From: Desulfovibrio sp.
GTDB lineage: Bacteria; Desulfobacterota; Desulfovibrionia; Desulfovibrionales; Desulfovibrionaceae
Reading direction: 5' to 3'
NCBI GenBank assembly: GCA_031284485.1
Contig: JAISZT010000080.1
Span: forward strand, 1-61,370
Length of the DNA: 61,370 nt
Part shown: piece after piece, positions 1-8,744 of the stretch
Layout: every line of letters begins with the position of its first letter
Numbering within the stretch: position 1 is the stretch's first letter
Position numbers and translations under genes: made by a program
The notes under the pieces: model-generated
The model's input: only the letters and a program-made list of their open reading frames with translations
Databases searched by the model: none
Told to the model about the DNA's origin: nothing

Positions 1-76
1 GTTTCAGTTTCAGAGAACCATTGTCCCGCAACGATTCTAAGGGATAATGGCGCTCGCAACTCAACACCCCAGGATT

Positions 77-997
77 TTAAACAATCTCTAGAGAAAATTC
101 AACCTTAAAATGCTGTAACATCGCCCACTTTATCAGCCAGGGAGCGACAAAACCGATACTCCAGCCGACACATCCCCAAAAAGCATTGGCAATGACCTGA
201 TCAGACGCTTCACCCTTCGCCCATTGCGCCAGAACATAACAGAGCAGGGGCAGGGCAAGGCTCAAACTGCACATTACAAAAAAATTTAAAAAAGCATCGC
301 ACGCGCCCATACACGCAAAAAGACACAGGGGAGCTGTTTTGCCATCCCACAAGGTCGCGGTGATCGCGCCGGCCAGTACCAGCCAGAATGGCACCCCGTG
401 CGTGACGGTAAAAAACATGCTCGGAGAACTTGTGAAAAAAAAAGACAGCGCAACAACGGCGGCGTACGCTGCATCCAGGCGAAACTTCAATACAAAAAAC
501 AACGCCAGCAGGAGGACAAAAGTTGTCAGGGCGGTGATTGCCCGCGTGGTCTCCAGAGAAAAAAAAGCATACAACGGTTTCAGGAAAATTTGATGACCGT
601 GACTAAATCGCATATAATCATACGTTGGCGCTACAAAATTGTTCTCGACAGCCTTTGTCAGGCCGGGGCAATCGCCAAATGTCGGCATCCTCAAAAGATC
701 ATTGGGACGCATATTTGATGCTATGCCTATGCCAACGCATTCAGTGTACATATCCAGACGACCGAACAAGGGGCGCAGATAAAAATATTGAGGATAATTC
801 TCGGAAAAAAAAACCCTGGAATGGGCTGCGGTAACATTTTGCCGCAATTTTTCCTCAGGAGAAAAAGACGCCGCAAACAACAGAAGGTATCCCACCACGA
901 CAATGCCAAGAATGCTGACCGCCAGAGCGGCGAACGTCCGCGCCCTTGGTCTTGACTGCGCTGTCCGGCGCAGTATTTCACTCACTGAAAACGACAT
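77..997 (-). CDS. Hypothetical polytopic membrane protein
   Basis: I do not recognise this 306-residue protein. It begins MSFSVSEILRR and has one hydrophobic helix near residues 22-45, then a soluble stretch of about 80 residues rich in aromatic residues, then about five or six further hydrophobic segments in the C-terminal half. That layout resembles membrane glycosyltransferases or polymer-export proteins, but I see no diagnostic motif. The open frame continues upstream over the dus gene; I chose the ATG at 997 because AGGGAT precedes it and a good promoter lies at 1019-1047. It is divergent from dus. The function is unknown. Confidence 0.6.
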   Translation of the reverse strand: MSFSVSEILRRTAQSRPRARTFAALAVSILGIVVVGYLLLFAASFSPEEKLRQNVTAAHSRVFFSENYPQYFYLRPLFGRLDMYTECVGIGIASNMRPNDLLRMPTFGDCPGLTKAVENNFVAPTYDYMRFSHGHQIFLKPLYAFFSLETTRAITALTTFVLLLALFFVLKFRLDAAYAAVVALSFFFTSSPSMFFTVTHGVPFWLVLAGAITATLWDGKTAPLCLFACMGACDAFLNFFVMCSLSLALPLLCYVLAQWAKGEASDQVIANAFWGCVGWSIGFVAPWLIKWAMLQHFKVEFSLEIV

Positions 998-1018
998 CAC
1001 AGATCCCTGTTCGGCAAC

Positions 1019-1047
1019 AGTATAGAATACCCCGGGTAAGGTTTCAA
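1019..1047 (-). promoter_or_regulatory. Predicted sigma70 promoter of the membrane-protein gene
   Basis: Read on the minus strand, TTGAAA (1042-1047) and TATACT (1019-1024) are separated by 17 bases. The start codon at 997 lies about 22 bases from the -10 box. Predicted from sequence only. Confidence 0.45.
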
Positions 1048-1055
1048 GGCCTGAC

Positions 1056-1084
1056 TTGATAAAAAACCGACGACATCCTAGAGT
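1056..1084 (+). promoter_or_regulatory. Predicted sigma70 promoter of dus
   Basis: TTGATA (1056-1061) and TAGAGT (1079-1084) are separated by 17 bases. The expected transcription start falls at about 1091, next to the ATG at 1092, so the transcript would be leaderless or nearly so. Confidence 0.4.
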
Positions 1085-1091
1085 ATTACCC

Positions 1092-2099
1092 ATGCTCAAG
1101 CCCGTTTCCCTGCCCCCGCGCTGCCGCTGTCCGGCAAACCCGGCAAGCCTGCCCACAGGGCGGGAGCACCCCTGGCTTGCGCCCCTCGCCGGATACAGTG
1201 ACCTGACCTTCCGCATACTGTGCCGGGAATACGGGGCCGCCGTCTGCGTAACGGAAATGGTCAGCGCCAAGGGGCTTGTGTATTCGGGCGCCGGCACTCG
1301 CGATCTTCTTGCCGCCGCCCCCGAAGATCAGCCGCTTGTGGTGCAGCTTTTCGGATCTGAACCCGAGTTTTTGCGGCAGGCAGTGGAAATTTTGCGTGAA
1401 GCGGGCTACGGCTGGTTTGACCTGAATATGGGCTGCGCCGTGCGCAAGGTCATGCGCCAAGGGGCGGGAGCCGCATTGCTTGACGATCCCGCAAATGCCC
1501 TTGCGGCGGCAAAGGCCATGCTGGCGGCGGCCGGACGCGGCCGGGTCGGCTTCAAGCTGCGCCTTGGCGTCAGCGGAGAATATTCCGGCCCGGCATTGAC
1601 CGACCTTGCCCTGCGCCTGCAGGACATGGGCGCGGGATGGCTTGCCCTTCACCCGCGCACTGCCCGCCAGGGCTTCAGCGGGCAGGCAAACTGGGACGCA
1701 ATCGCCAGGCTCGTCCATAAGCTGTCTCTGCCGCTTCTGGCAAGCGGCGATCTGCTCACGGCGGAAGACGGGCTGCGCTGCCTTGACCTCACCGGGGCGG
1801 CAGGCGTCATGTACGCGCGCGGGGCCATGCGCAATCCGGCCATTTTCGCGGCGCACAGGGCGCTGTGCCAAAAAGGATCTCCCCAAAAAACCGCCCCGCT
1901 GCACGACATGATCCTTCGGCACATGGCGCTTGCCCGCGCCCTTGGCTCGGACGATCGCGCTCTGCGGAAAATGCGCTCCGTCATTCCCCACTACGCGCGC
2001 TCCGCTCCGGGGGCGCGTGCTTTGCGGGACGCCATCTGCCGCTGCGCCAACTGGCAGGAGCTTGAGGGTGCGCTGGCGGCATTTTTTCGGATACCCTGA
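1092..2099 (+). CDS. dus: tRNA-dihydrouridine synthase
   Basis: This 335-residue FMN-dependent TIM-barrel enzyme reduces specific uridines of tRNA to dihydrouridine. Visible family marks are the flavin-site APLAGYSD motif near residues 30-37, the catalytic cysteine C115 in LNMGCAVRKV, and MYARGAMRNPAIF in the C-terminal half. The usual family motif is GCPxxKV; here the proline after the cysteine is alanine. A TTG start at 1056 is possible in frame but would add 12 residues overlapping the predicted -35 box, so I prefer ATG 1092. There is no clear Shine-Dalgarno sequence. The Dus subgroup (A, B or C) cannot be fixed from sequence alone. Confidence 0.9.
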   Translation: MLKPVSLPPRCRCPANPASLPTGREHPWLAPLAGYSDLTFRILCREYGAAVCVTEMVSAKGLVYSGAGTRDLLAAAPEDQPLVVQLFGSEPEFLRQAVEILREAGYGWFDLNMGCAVRKVMRQGAGAALLDDPANALAAAKAMLAAAGRGRVGFKLRLGVSGEYSGPALTDLALRLQDMGAGWLALHPRTARQGFSGQANWDAIARLVHKLSLPLLASGDLLTAEDGLRCLDLTGAAGVMYARGAMRNPAIFAAHRALCQKGSPQKTAPLHDMILRHMALARALGSDDRALRKMRSVIPHYARSAPGARALRDAICRCANWQELEGALAAFFRIP

Positions 2100-2106
2100 A
2101 AAACTT

Positions 2107-2218
2107 CGGCTGATCTGCCGCTTGCAATCTTTGCCCAACGGGGCTAGGCTGATTCACTGTAGGGCAAGAAAAAACTGTGGCTTTACGCCCGCTACTGTTT
2201 CGGTTCTGCGGGCATTTT
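2107..2218 (+). promoter_or_regulatory. Structured thi leader with attenuator-like terminator
   Basis: The 135-base gap between dus and thiS holds several pairable segments. CGGC/GCCG (2107-2120) forms a small hairpin. TTGCCC at 2131-2136 can pair with GGGCAA at 2162-2167, or its GCCC can pair with the nearer GGGC at 2141-2144. GCCCGC at 2187-2192 pairs with GCGGGC at 2208-2213 and is followed by ATTTTTA, a terminator-like hairpin just upstream of the GGAGGT of thiS. The repeated GCCC/GGGC blocks allow mutually exclusive folds. The CTGAGA core of the TPP riboswitch is absent. Confidence 0.45.
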
Positions 2219-2234
2219 TATTGTGGAGGTCGGC

Positions 2235-2435
2235 ATGAACGTGACCATTAACGGGAAAACGGAAGCCCTGCCCGAAAACGCAAATCTGGCGGCGATATTG
2301 ACAATGTATGACTGTCAACCCAAAACAGTGGTAATGGAGCATAACGGAAACATCGTGCCGATGGAAGCTTTTGCCAAAACCGTGCTGTGCGACGGTGATC
2401 ACATTGAAATGGTTCACTTTGTCGGAGGCGGCTAA
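2235..2435 (+). CDS. thiS: Sulfur carrier protein ThiS
   Basis: This 66-residue ubiquitin-fold carrier ends in FVGGG. Its terminal Gly-Gly is adenylated and then thiocarboxylated to deliver sulfur to the thiazole ring of thiamine. The ATG at 2235 follows a strong GGAGGT at a good distance. The stop codon overlaps the start of thiG by one base, implying translational coupling. The adenylating partner ThiF is not in this operon and must be supplied elsewhere. Confidence 0.93.
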   Translation: MNVTINGKTEALPENANLAAILTMYDCQPKTVVMEHNGNIVPMEAFAKTVLCDGDHIEMVHFVGGG

Positions 2436-3223
2436 TGTCCTGTGAAGCCGAAAAAACCGACCCGCTCCTGCTCGGGGGCGTTGCTCTGGAAAGCCGTCTT
2501 TTCATCGGCACCGGCAAGTACGGGGCGGACAGCCTGATCCCGTCCGTGGCCGAGGCCAGCGGGGCGCAAGTCATCACCGTGGCCATGCGCCGGGTGGAAA
2601 AAGGACAACAGGGCATCACGGCGCACATCCCCAAAACCATGCGCCTTCTGCCCAATACCTCGGGAGCGCGCACCGCCGGGGAAGCTGTGCGTCTGGCCCG
2701 CCTGGCCCGCGCCGCCGGTTGCGGCGACTGGATAAAGATCGAAGTCATCGCCGATTCCCGCTACCTGCTGCCGGACGGCTACCAAACGGCCAAAGCCGTG
2801 GAGATGCTTGTACGGGAAGGCTTCACCGCCCTGCCCTACATCAATCCGGATCTTTATGTGGCCCGCGACTGCGAGCAGGCGGGCGCGGCGGCCATCATGC
2901 CCCTCGGCGCGCCCATAGGCACCAATCGCGGCCTGCGTACCAGGGAAATGATCGCCATACTCATTGAGGAAACAGACCTGCCCATAGTGGTGGACGCCGG
3001 CATCGGACGTCCCTCGCAGGCCTGCGAGGCCATGGAAATGGGCGCGGCGGCCTGCCTTGTGAACACGGCTATCGCTTCCGCCGATGACCCTGTGCGCATG
3101 GCCGCGGCCTTTGGGCGCGCCGTGCAGGCCGGGCGCAACGCCTGGCTGGCCGGGGCCGGGGCCGTGAAAGCAAGCGGAGACGGGGCCGAAGCTTCGTCGC
3201 CCCTGACGGGATTTTTGCGCTGA
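2435..3223 (+). CDS. thiG: Thiazole synthase ThiG
   Basis: ThiG (262 residues) condenses deoxyxylulose 5-phosphate, dehydroglycine and the ThiS thiocarboxylate to form the thiazole phosphate of thiamine. The Schiff-base lysine is in the motif DWIKIEV. Other family motifs are the N-terminal [18 protein letters not shown], and [11 protein letters not shown] near the phosphate site. The length is normal for the family. It overlaps thiS by one base and thiH by one base. Its substrate could come from Dxs, encoded at 39.2 kb in this window. Confidence 0.96.
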   Translation: MSCEAEKTDPLLLGGVALESRLFIGTGKYGADSLIPSVAEASGAQVITVAMRRVEKGQQGITAHIPKTMRLLPNTSGARTAGEAVRLARLARAAGCGDWIKIEVIADSRYLLPDGYQTAKAVEMLVREGFTALPYINPDLYVARDCEQAGAAAIMPLGAPIGTNRGLRTREMIAILIEETDLPIVVDAGIGRPSQACEAMEMGAAACLVNTAIASADDPVRMAAAFGRAVQAGRNAWLAGAGAVKASGDGAEASSPLTGFLR

Positions 3224-4347
3224 TGGAAACATTTCAGGATTTTTTGCAAAAATGGCCTTTTGAGCGGCGGGAAAAAGGCTTGGCCGACGCCGCGTCAGAA
3301 TCCATCGCGCGCGCGCTTGCCGGAGAAAATCTGCAGCCGAAAGATTTCCTCGCCCTTCTTTCCCCCGCCGCGTTGCCCCATCTGGAAGATATGGCCCGCA
3401 GAGCGCGCGATCTGACCCTGCGGTATTTCGGGCGCGCCGTGCAGTTGTTTACGCCGCTCTATCTGTCGGATGTCTGCACCAATCGCTGCCGCTACTGCGG
3501 TTTCAACGCAGGCAACAAAAGAAAACGCCGCCATTTGACGGTGGAGGACGCCTTTGCCGAGGCCGAAGCCATCGCGGGTATGGGCCTGCAACACATTATA
3601 CTGCTCACGGGCGATGCGCGCAAACTCTCCTCGCCGGAATACATCGCTTCGGCGGCAAGGCGCATCAAGCCGCTGTTCGCCTCCATCGGCATAGAAGTCT
3701 ATTCCCTGACGGAGAAGGAATACGCCCTGATGACCGGCTCCGGCGTGGACTGCATGACCATGTTTCAGGAAACCTATACGCCGGAACTGTACCTGAGCCT
3801 GCACCCGGCAGGGCCAAAGCGCGACTACGCCTTTCGCCTGGCGGCGCCGGAAAGGGCGGCGCGGACGGGCATACGCGCGCTGGGCGTGGGGGCGCTGCTT
3901 GGTCTGGAGCGCTTTGAAATGGACGCCTTTGCCACGGGCCTGCACGCCTGGTGGCTGCAACGCCGCTTTCCCGGCGTGGACATCAGCGTGTCCGTGCCGC
4001 GCATCCGGCCGCACGAGGGCGATTTTGAGACGCCGCAGGAAGTGGACGACCGACGTTTTGTGCAATATATCACAGCGTTGCGCTGTTTCTTGCCGCGTGT
4101 CGGCATCACCTGCTCCACGCGCGAGAACGCCTTTATGCGGGATCATATTGTTCCCCTTGGGGTCACGCGCATCTCAGCCGGAGTGTCCACGGCCGTGGGG
4201 GGCAGGGCCTCCGCCGGATCCGCGGACGGCCAGTTTGAAATCGCCGATCACCGCTCCGTGCGGGAAGTAACGGCGGATATGGCAAAAATCGGCTATCAGG
4301 TTGTGATCAAGGACTGGGAAGACCCGGCGGAAACGGCCGCCTGCTGA
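3223..4347 (+). CDS. thiH: 2-iminoacetate synthase ThiH (radical SAM)
   Basis: ThiH (374 residues) is a radical-SAM enzyme that cleaves tyrosine to give dehydroglycine (2-iminoacetate) for ThiG. The radical-SAM cluster motif CxxxCxxC appears as CTNRCRYCGFN near residues 86-96. The C-terminal BATS-type region is present and the length is normal (about 375). It starts with a one-base overlap (TGATG) with thiG. Use of ThiH rather than the oxygen-requiring glycine oxidase ThiO fits an anaerobe. Its stop codon overlaps the outer end of a long palindrome shared with the convergent Nudix gene. Confidence 0.96.
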   Translation: METFQDFLQKWPFERREKGLADAASESIARALAGENLQPKDFLALLSPAALPHLEDMARRARDLTLRYFGRAVQLFTPLYLSDVCTNRCRYCGFNAGNKRKRRHLTVEDAFAEAEAIAGMGLQHIILLTGDARKLSSPEYIASAARRIKPLFASIGIEVYSLTEKEYALMTGSGVDCMTMFQETYTPELYLSLHPAGPKRDYAFRLAAPERAARTGIRALGVGALLGLERFEMDAFATGLHAWWLQRRFPGVDISVSVPRIRPHEGDFETPQEVDDRRFVQYITALRCFLPRVGITCSTRENAFMRDHIVPLGVTRISAGVSTAVGGRASAGSADGQFEIADHRSVREVTADMAKIGYQVVIKDWEDPAETAAC

Positions 4348-4399
4348 TTCGATTTTCAGATAAAAATTGCAGGACGCAATTTTATCTGAAAATCGAATC
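4346..4399. terminator. Long palindrome between convergent thiH and Nudix genes
   Basis: A nearly perfect stem of about 24 base pairs (4346-4370 with 4376-4399) closes an AGGAC loop; only one extra A in the left arm breaks the symmetry. It overlaps the stop codons of both convergent genes, and its A/T-rich arms could act as a terminator on both strands. The inner part, CAGATAAAAATTGC plus the AGGAC loop, recurs at 41271-41303, so this belongs to a repeat family. Confidence 0.75.
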
Positions 4400-4817
4400 A
4401 CGGTTGCGGGGCGCACGACGGCAAGTCCGTCACAATGGCCGCGTCCGCAGGCAGAAAAGTCAGACTTTGCGCCTCGGCCGGGGTGATCCAGCGCAGATTC
4501 TGCCCTTCTTCAGGACACGGTTCGCCCGTGAAATCCGTGACATGGAAAAAGTGCAGACACACGCGGTATCCAAGCCTTGCATAAGAATATTCACAGTGCC
4601 GCCAGAACGCGGCCCCGCGCAGCCCGATGCCCAGTTCTTCGGCCAGTTCACGCCGCAAAGCCTCAAGCGGGCTTTCCCCTTCTTCCACCTTGCCGCCGGG
4701 GAATTCCCAGTAGCCTTCCAGTTCTGTCCCGATGGGGCGTTGCGCCACCAGAAAGTGGTCGTGCCGCCAAAGTATGCCCGCAGCCACGTCAATCTTCAGC
4801 AAGGGTGTTTTTTTCAT
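4398..4817 (-). CDS. mutT: Nudix hydrolase, MutT-like (8-oxo-dGTP diphosphatase type)
   Basis: This 139-residue Nudix protein has a complete box ([24 protein letters not shown] region, residues about 41-64) with the GX5EX7REUXEEXGU pattern. MutT-type proteins clean oxidised dGTP from the nucleotide pool. The start [16 protein letters not shown] and the EFPGGK motif are MutT-like, although substrate range within the Nudix family is hard to predict. The ATG overlaps the stop of the ABC-F gene by ATGA, so the two are translationally coupled on the minus strand. Confidence 0.88.
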   Translation of the reverse strand: MKKTPLLKIDVAAGILWRHDHFLVAQRPIGTELEGYWEFPGGKVEEGESPLEALRRELAEELGIGLRGAAFWRHCEYSYARLGYRVCLHFFHVTDFTGEPCPEEGQNLRWITPAEAQSLTFLPADAAIVTDLPSCAPQP

Positions 4818-6763
4818 TCTTTTTCTTCCTGTTTCGCCTTTATTGCCGCGATGCGCTCTTCCAGCGTGGACATTTCCTCAAGTACAGTTTCGCCTTTTCG
4901 CCTGCCCTCTTCAAACTGCGTCAACAGAGCCGACGACCGGCCGTGGTCGGCGTAAACTTCCGGATCCGCCAGCATCCGCTCAATCCGCCCCTGCTCTTCC
5001 AGTACGCGGGACAATTCTTCTTCCAGCGCCGCATACCGCAGTTGCACAGGTTTGAGTTCCTTGTGCAGCGCGTTTCGTTTGTCGGCCTGCTCGCGTTTGA
5101 GACGTCTTGCTTCTTCTCGGGAAAGCAAGGTTTGCGTTTTTGCGTCGTCCGCCGGAGCGTCCCGCCCTGCGCGGCGGGCCGCGTCGTATCCGGCAAAATC
5201 ACTGTACAACGCAAGTCCGTCGGAATTCAACCTCCACGCCTCGGCCCCCACCTGGGAGAGCAGCCAGCGGTCATGGGCCACCATGAGCAATGTGCCGGAA
5301 AATTTTTGCAGGGCGGCCACAAGAGCCTCGCGGCTTTCCAGATCAAGATGGTTTGTAGGCTCGTCCAGCAAAAGCAGATTGCAGCGTTTCAGAAACAGGC
5401 TTGCCAGCACGAGGCGGCTTTTCTCGCCTCCGGACAGCGTGCCGACCTGACGGTCAAAATACTCCTGCCCCAGCAAAAAAAGGCCGAGCACGCTCATGAG
5501 TTCTTCTTCCGTGGCGCGCGGGTCGGAAAGACGACGGATTTCGGCCAGCACCGTGGTATCGGGACGCAGCGTTTCCATCTGATGCTGCGTGTAATACCCC
5601 AGGCGCATCTGCGAGGCCGCCACAATGTTGCCGCCGCCGCGTTCAAGCTGTCCGGCCAGAAGTTTGAGCAGGGTGGATTTGCCGCTGCCGTTGCTTCCCA
5701 CAAGCGCGACGCGACGGCCGCGATACAGGGTAAAGGTCAAAGGCGGCCACAGTTGTTTGCCGTCCGGAAACCGGAAGGTCATATCCGCGACAGCCAGCAC
5801 AACTCTTTCAGAATGCGGCGCTTGCGGCCAGACAAAATTGAGTTCCCTGCGTTTGAGTTCAGGGCGCAGACCTTCTATCTCCTTTTCCAGCTTTTTGGCC
5901 ATTTTCTGACGGGAACCGGCCTGACGGGCCTTGGTGGCCTTGGCGCGAAAGCGCTCCACAAAAGCCATTTTGCGGTTGAGCTCATCCTGCAGGGCGCGGG
6001 CTTCACGTTCACGCTGAACATTGTATTCTTCCTGCAGGGCAAGAAAGGCGGTGTAGGTGCTTTTGCGGTACACCGGGCGGGAAAGCCCCAGATAGAGAAC
6101 ATGCGTGCCCACCGTGTCCATGAACAGCCTGTCGTGCGCCACAAAGACAAGACATCCCTTGAAATTCAGCAAAAACGACTCCAGCCACTCCACAGCTTCC
6201 ATGTCCAGATGGTTGGTGGGTTCGTCCAGCAGCAGCACATCGGCCCCTGCCGTGAGCACGCGGGCCAGCTTGGCCCTTTCCCGCCATCCTCCGGAAAGCT
6301 GCCGCAGAGGACGCCGCCATTTGCTCTCGGAAAAACCCAGGCCGGAAAGCACCGTCCTGGCCCGGTGTTCGGGGTTATATCCGTATGCCGTTTCAAGCTC
6401 CAACTGACGGGCCATCAGGGCGGTCAGCGCGGGCTTGTCGTCGTCAGCCACGGCTTTTTCCCACTGCGTCCAGAAATCGCTCCAGTCGTGCAGCACATCC
6501 AGCACGTACGTCAGCAGCGGCGTGTCCAGCGTATCTTCGGGCAAGTCCTGCTCCACATAGCCCAAGCGGCAATCCCTGGGCAAAATGACCCGTCCTCCGT
6601 CGGGGGATTCCACACCCGCCAGAAGCCGCAACAGGGTGGATTTGCCCGTGCCGTTCGGGCCGCAGAGGCAAAGCCGCACGCCAAAATCCACATCCAGCGA
6701 AAAATTGGTGAAAATGTCGCTGCCGCCGAAGGCCTTGGAAACTTCCTGAAGCGTGATTTTCAC
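4814..6763 (-). CDS. ABC-F family ATP-binding protein (Uup/YheS type)
   Basis: This 649-residue soluble protein has two ABC ATPase domains and no membrane segments. Walker A motifs are GPNGTGKST and GSNGSGKST, the signatures are [11 protein letters not shown] and [11 protein letters not shown], and both Walker B regions read [12 protein letters not shown] charged inter-domain linker and a C-terminal coiled coil are present. ABC-F proteins act on ribosomes, for example in translation rescue or drug protection. I place the start at GTG 6763 because family members begin at [11 protein letters not shown] and a promoter lies at 6817-6845; a TTG at 6817 is the alternative but coincides with the -10 box. 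Confidence 0.92.
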   Translation of the reverse strand: MKITLQEVSKAFGGSDIFTNFSLDVDFGVRLCLCGPNGTGKSTLLRLLAGVESPDGGRVILPRDCRLGYVEQDLPEDTLDTPLLTYVLDVLHDWSDFWTQWEKAVADDDKPALTALMARQLELETAYGYNPEHRARTVLSGLGFSESKWRRPLRQLSGGWRERAKLARVLTAGADVLLLDEPTNHLDMEAVEWLESFLLNFKGCLVFVAHDRLFMDTVGTHVLYLGLSRPVYRKSTYTAFLALQEEYNVQREREARALQDELNRKMAFVERFRAKATKARQAGSRQKMAKKLEKEIEGLRPELKRRELNFVWPQAPHSERVVLAVADMTFRFPDGKQLWPPLTFTLYRGRRVALVGSNGSGKSTLLKLLAGQLERGGGNIVAASQMRLGYYTQHQMETLRPDTTVLAEIRRLSDPRATEEELMSVLGLFLLGQEYFDRQVGTLSGGEKSRLVLASLFLKRCNLLLLDEPTNHLDLESREALVAALQKFSGTLLMVAHDRWLLSQVGAEAWRLNSDGLALYSDFAGYDAARRAGRDAPADDAKTQTLLSREEARRLKREQADKRNALHKELKPVQLRYAALEEELSRVLEEQGRIERMLADPEVYADHGRSSALLTQFEEGRRKGETVLEEMSTLEERIAAIKAKQEEKE

Positions 6764-6816
6764 AGACTGTCCACAGGCAACGTATAAAAAATAAGCAGTT
6801 TTTCTGACATGTTCCA

Positions 6817-6845
6817 AGAGTAGCGCGCAGGGGCTTCGGCGTCAA
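6817..6845 (-). promoter_or_regulatory. Possible sigma70 promoter of the ABC-F/Nudix operon
   Basis: Minus strand TTGACG (6840-6845) and TACTCT (6817-6822) are separated by 17 bases. The -10 box is weak. If real, it places transcription start near 6810 and favours the GTG start at 6763. Confidence 0.3.
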
Positions 6846-6867
6846 ATGTTTTATGCCCGTTCGCGGG

Positions 6868-6897
6868 TTGACAACAGAAGCGGCATAAACCTATAGA
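6868..6897 (+). promoter_or_regulatory. Predicted sigma70 promoter of the glycosyltransferase-like gene
   Basis: A consensus TTGACA (6868-6873) is followed after 18 bases by TATAGA (6892-6897). The start codon at 6924 lies 27 bases from the -10 box and has a GAGGGGGA ribosome site. Confidence 0.5.
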
Positions 6898-6923
6898 TAA
6901 ACAATATGCGTTGAGGGGGAGCC

Positions 6924-7748
6924 ATGATTCTTGTCATTCTCACATCGCACAGGATGGATTGCTTTTCCCTGTGCCTTGAGTGCCTTGAACTACACACCAG
7001 TCTTGCGCTTTTTGAACGTATTTACGTCATGGCCAATGCGCCCGCTCAGGAGCATTGGCGCATGGTCAGGGATTTTGCCCGACGCCACGGCAATGCCAAG
7101 GCGGTATACATTGAACCGCGTGGACAGAGATACGTCACTGGCGCCCAGCGGGAAATACTGAAAAAACACGTAGATTCCCCTGTGGTCAAGATGGATGAAG
7201 ACGTCTTCGTAACCGAAAACTGGCTGCAAGGTCTGGTATCGACGTACAAAAAAGAATTCCCGAAAGGCTGCGGGCTTGTTTCGGCCCTAGTTCCCAACAA
7301 CAACGTGGGCAGAAATGTGCTGGACAAGAATTTTCGCGCCGCCTTCCCGGAGTATGTGAAGAGTGAATGTCTGCAAAACGGAAAAATATCCACTAATCCG
7401 CGCTACGCGCTGTGGCTCTGGAAAAATTTTATCAGCGGGAGTATGGTCTATTCCCGGAAGGGACTCCTGAAAGGGCTGCAAACGCAACCTCTTAACGGAC
7501 GCTATCTAAACATCAACTGCATTTTGATGAGCCCCGAGCTGCTTGGCTATATTACTCAAGTGTTTGAATATACTACTGACGAAGACGTGATCAATACATT
7601 CCTTTGTCTGGAACAATGTCCACTGTACGGCGTCGTCACCCCGGACAGCGTCGCGCACCACTACAGCTTCGAGCCGCAACAGAAAGAACTTGACGCCCAC
7701 ATATCGCTCAGCGACATCCGGAACAGGTTGTTGGGTGATGCTCTATAA
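6924..7748 (+). CDS. Glycosyltransferase-like protein (family 2-like fold)
   Basis: This 274-residue protein starts with a hydrophobic beta strand (ILVILTSHRMD) and has a DED motif (D91-E92-D93 in KMDEDVFV) like the metal-binding DxD of nucleotide-sugar glycosyltransferases. There is no signal peptide or membrane helix. Acceptor and donor are unknown. The gene stands alone with its own promoter and overlaps the end of the convergent epimerase gene by six bases. I infer a glycosyltransferase from fold-like features only; no specific family could be named with certainty. Confidence 0.6.
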   Translation: MILVILTSHRMDCFSLCLECLELHTSLALFERIYVMANAPAQEHWRMVRDFARRHGNAKAVYIEPRGQRYVTGAQREILKKHVDSPVVKMDEDVFVTENWLQGLVSTYKKEFPKGCGLVSALVPNNNVGRNVLDKNFRAAFPEYVKSECLQNGKISTNPRYALWLWKNFISGSMVYSRKGLLKGLQTQPLNGRYLNINCILMSPELLGYITQVFEYTTDEDVINTFLCLEQCPLYGVVTPDSVAHHYSFEPQQKELDAHISLSDIRNRLLGDAL

Positions 7749-8744
7749 AAGTCCCTCCCGCCTGTACCCGTCCACAGCTTCGGCCATGCCCTGTTCAAGA
7801 CTGACGGACGGCGCGTAGCCCAGTTCATCGCCAAGGCGCGAGGCGTCGCAAAGCCAGCCCGCATGCTTTGCTTCGCGGTATTTGTCCAGGTTCCAGGACG
7901 GGACGCGACCGAGAAAACGCCCGCACACGGTTGAAATACCCGCTGTCACGGCCATCACGGGCAAGGGCAGACGCAGCACGCGCACTTTGCGCCCAAGGGG
8001 CGCTCCCATCGCCCGATTGAATTCAGACATGGTGCGTTCCGTTCCGTCGTTGACATGATACACGCCGTTGGCTTTTTCACCGCAACAGCACAGTATGGCG
8101 CGGCAAGCGTCCCGCACGTGGACAACGGAAACGGGAAATTCCCGGAACAGACCGGAGCTGACGCCAAAGCCCCTTGCCGCGGCGCGAAAGACGGGCAGCA
8201 GCCCCCTGTCTCCCGATCCGTAAATAATAGGAGGGCGCAGCGTCACGAGGCGCGAGCCCAGCGCCTCCCCAAGTATACGCTCAACCAGCAATTTTGACCA
8301 GCCATAGGCGGAAACCGGCCTGGGCGGCGTTTTATCCGTCACGCCCGGCGAGCAAGCGCATGGGCCTGTGGCGGCAAGGCTTGAAACCAGCACAACACGC
8401 GACGGGGTGCCCTCCCCTTTTGCCTCAAGGCGCTTTACAGCCCCTGCCAGAGCTTGCGCGGCGCCCGCGTTGGCCCGCAGATAATCCTGCCAGCCAGGGC
8501 CAAAGAGCAGGGCCGCCATGTGGATGACCACATCCTGACCGCCAAGGGCTTTTTCCAGGCCCTCACCGCTTTCAAGAGCCGTCCGCACGACGGCAACGCC
8601 GTCCGGCAAAGACGCGGCGCGCGTATTTTGCGCGGACAAACGCGCCAGACAGGTCACGCGGGCCCCAGTCGCAAGCAGCAAGGGCAGCAAATGACGGCCC
8701 ACAAAGCCCGTGCCGCCCGTCACCAGCACGCGTTTCCCGTTCAT
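7743..8744 (-). CDS. NAD-dependent epimerase/dehydratase (extended SDR)
   Basis: This 333-residue Rossmann protein has the nucleotide-binding motif GGTGFVGRH at residues 10-18 and the catalytic YGWSK (Tyr-x3-Lys) preceded by a serine pair. It resembles the extended short-chain dehydrogenases that epimerise or reduce nucleotide sugars, or that act on dihydroflavonol or sterol-like substrates; the real substrate is unknown. It is the last gene of a minus-strand unit with pyrK, pyrD and the GNAT gene, and its ATG overlaps the GNAT stop by four bases. Its 3' end overlaps the convergent gene by six bases. Confidence 0.85.
   Translation of the reverse strand: MNGKRVLVTGGTGFVGRHLLPLLLATGARVTCLARLSAQNTRAASLPDGVAVVRTALESGEGLEKALGGQDVVIHMAALLFGPGWQDYLRANAGAAQALAGAVKRLEAKGEGTPSRVVLVSSLAATGPCACSPGVTDKTPPRPVSAYGWSKLLVERILGEALGSRLVTLRPPIIYGSGDRGLLPVFRAAARGFGVSSGLFREFPVSVVHVRDACRAILCCCGEKANGVYHVNDGTERTMSEFNRAMGAPLGRKVRVLRLPLPVMAVTAGISTVCGRFLGRVPSWNLDKYREAKHAGWLCDASRLGDELGYAPSVSLEQGMAEAVDGYRREGLL

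Noticed and set aside
1..76. Gene fragment at the window start
   Set aside because: The 76 bases are too short and show no recognisable coding, tRNA or terminator structure.
1086..2138. Minus-strand open frame opposite dus (350 codons)
   Set aside because: Shadow of the dus gene; rich in arginine and histidine with no recognisable domain.
2100..2234. TPP riboswitch before thiS
   Set aside because: The fragments CTGAT and GTAGGG recall the TPP aptamer, but the required CTGAGA core and the spacing of its helices are missing.
4577..6787. Very long plus-strand open frame (736 codons)
   Set aside because: It is the antisense shadow of the ABC-F gene, whose motifs are unambiguous; its translation has a repetitive, low-complexity look and no family motif.
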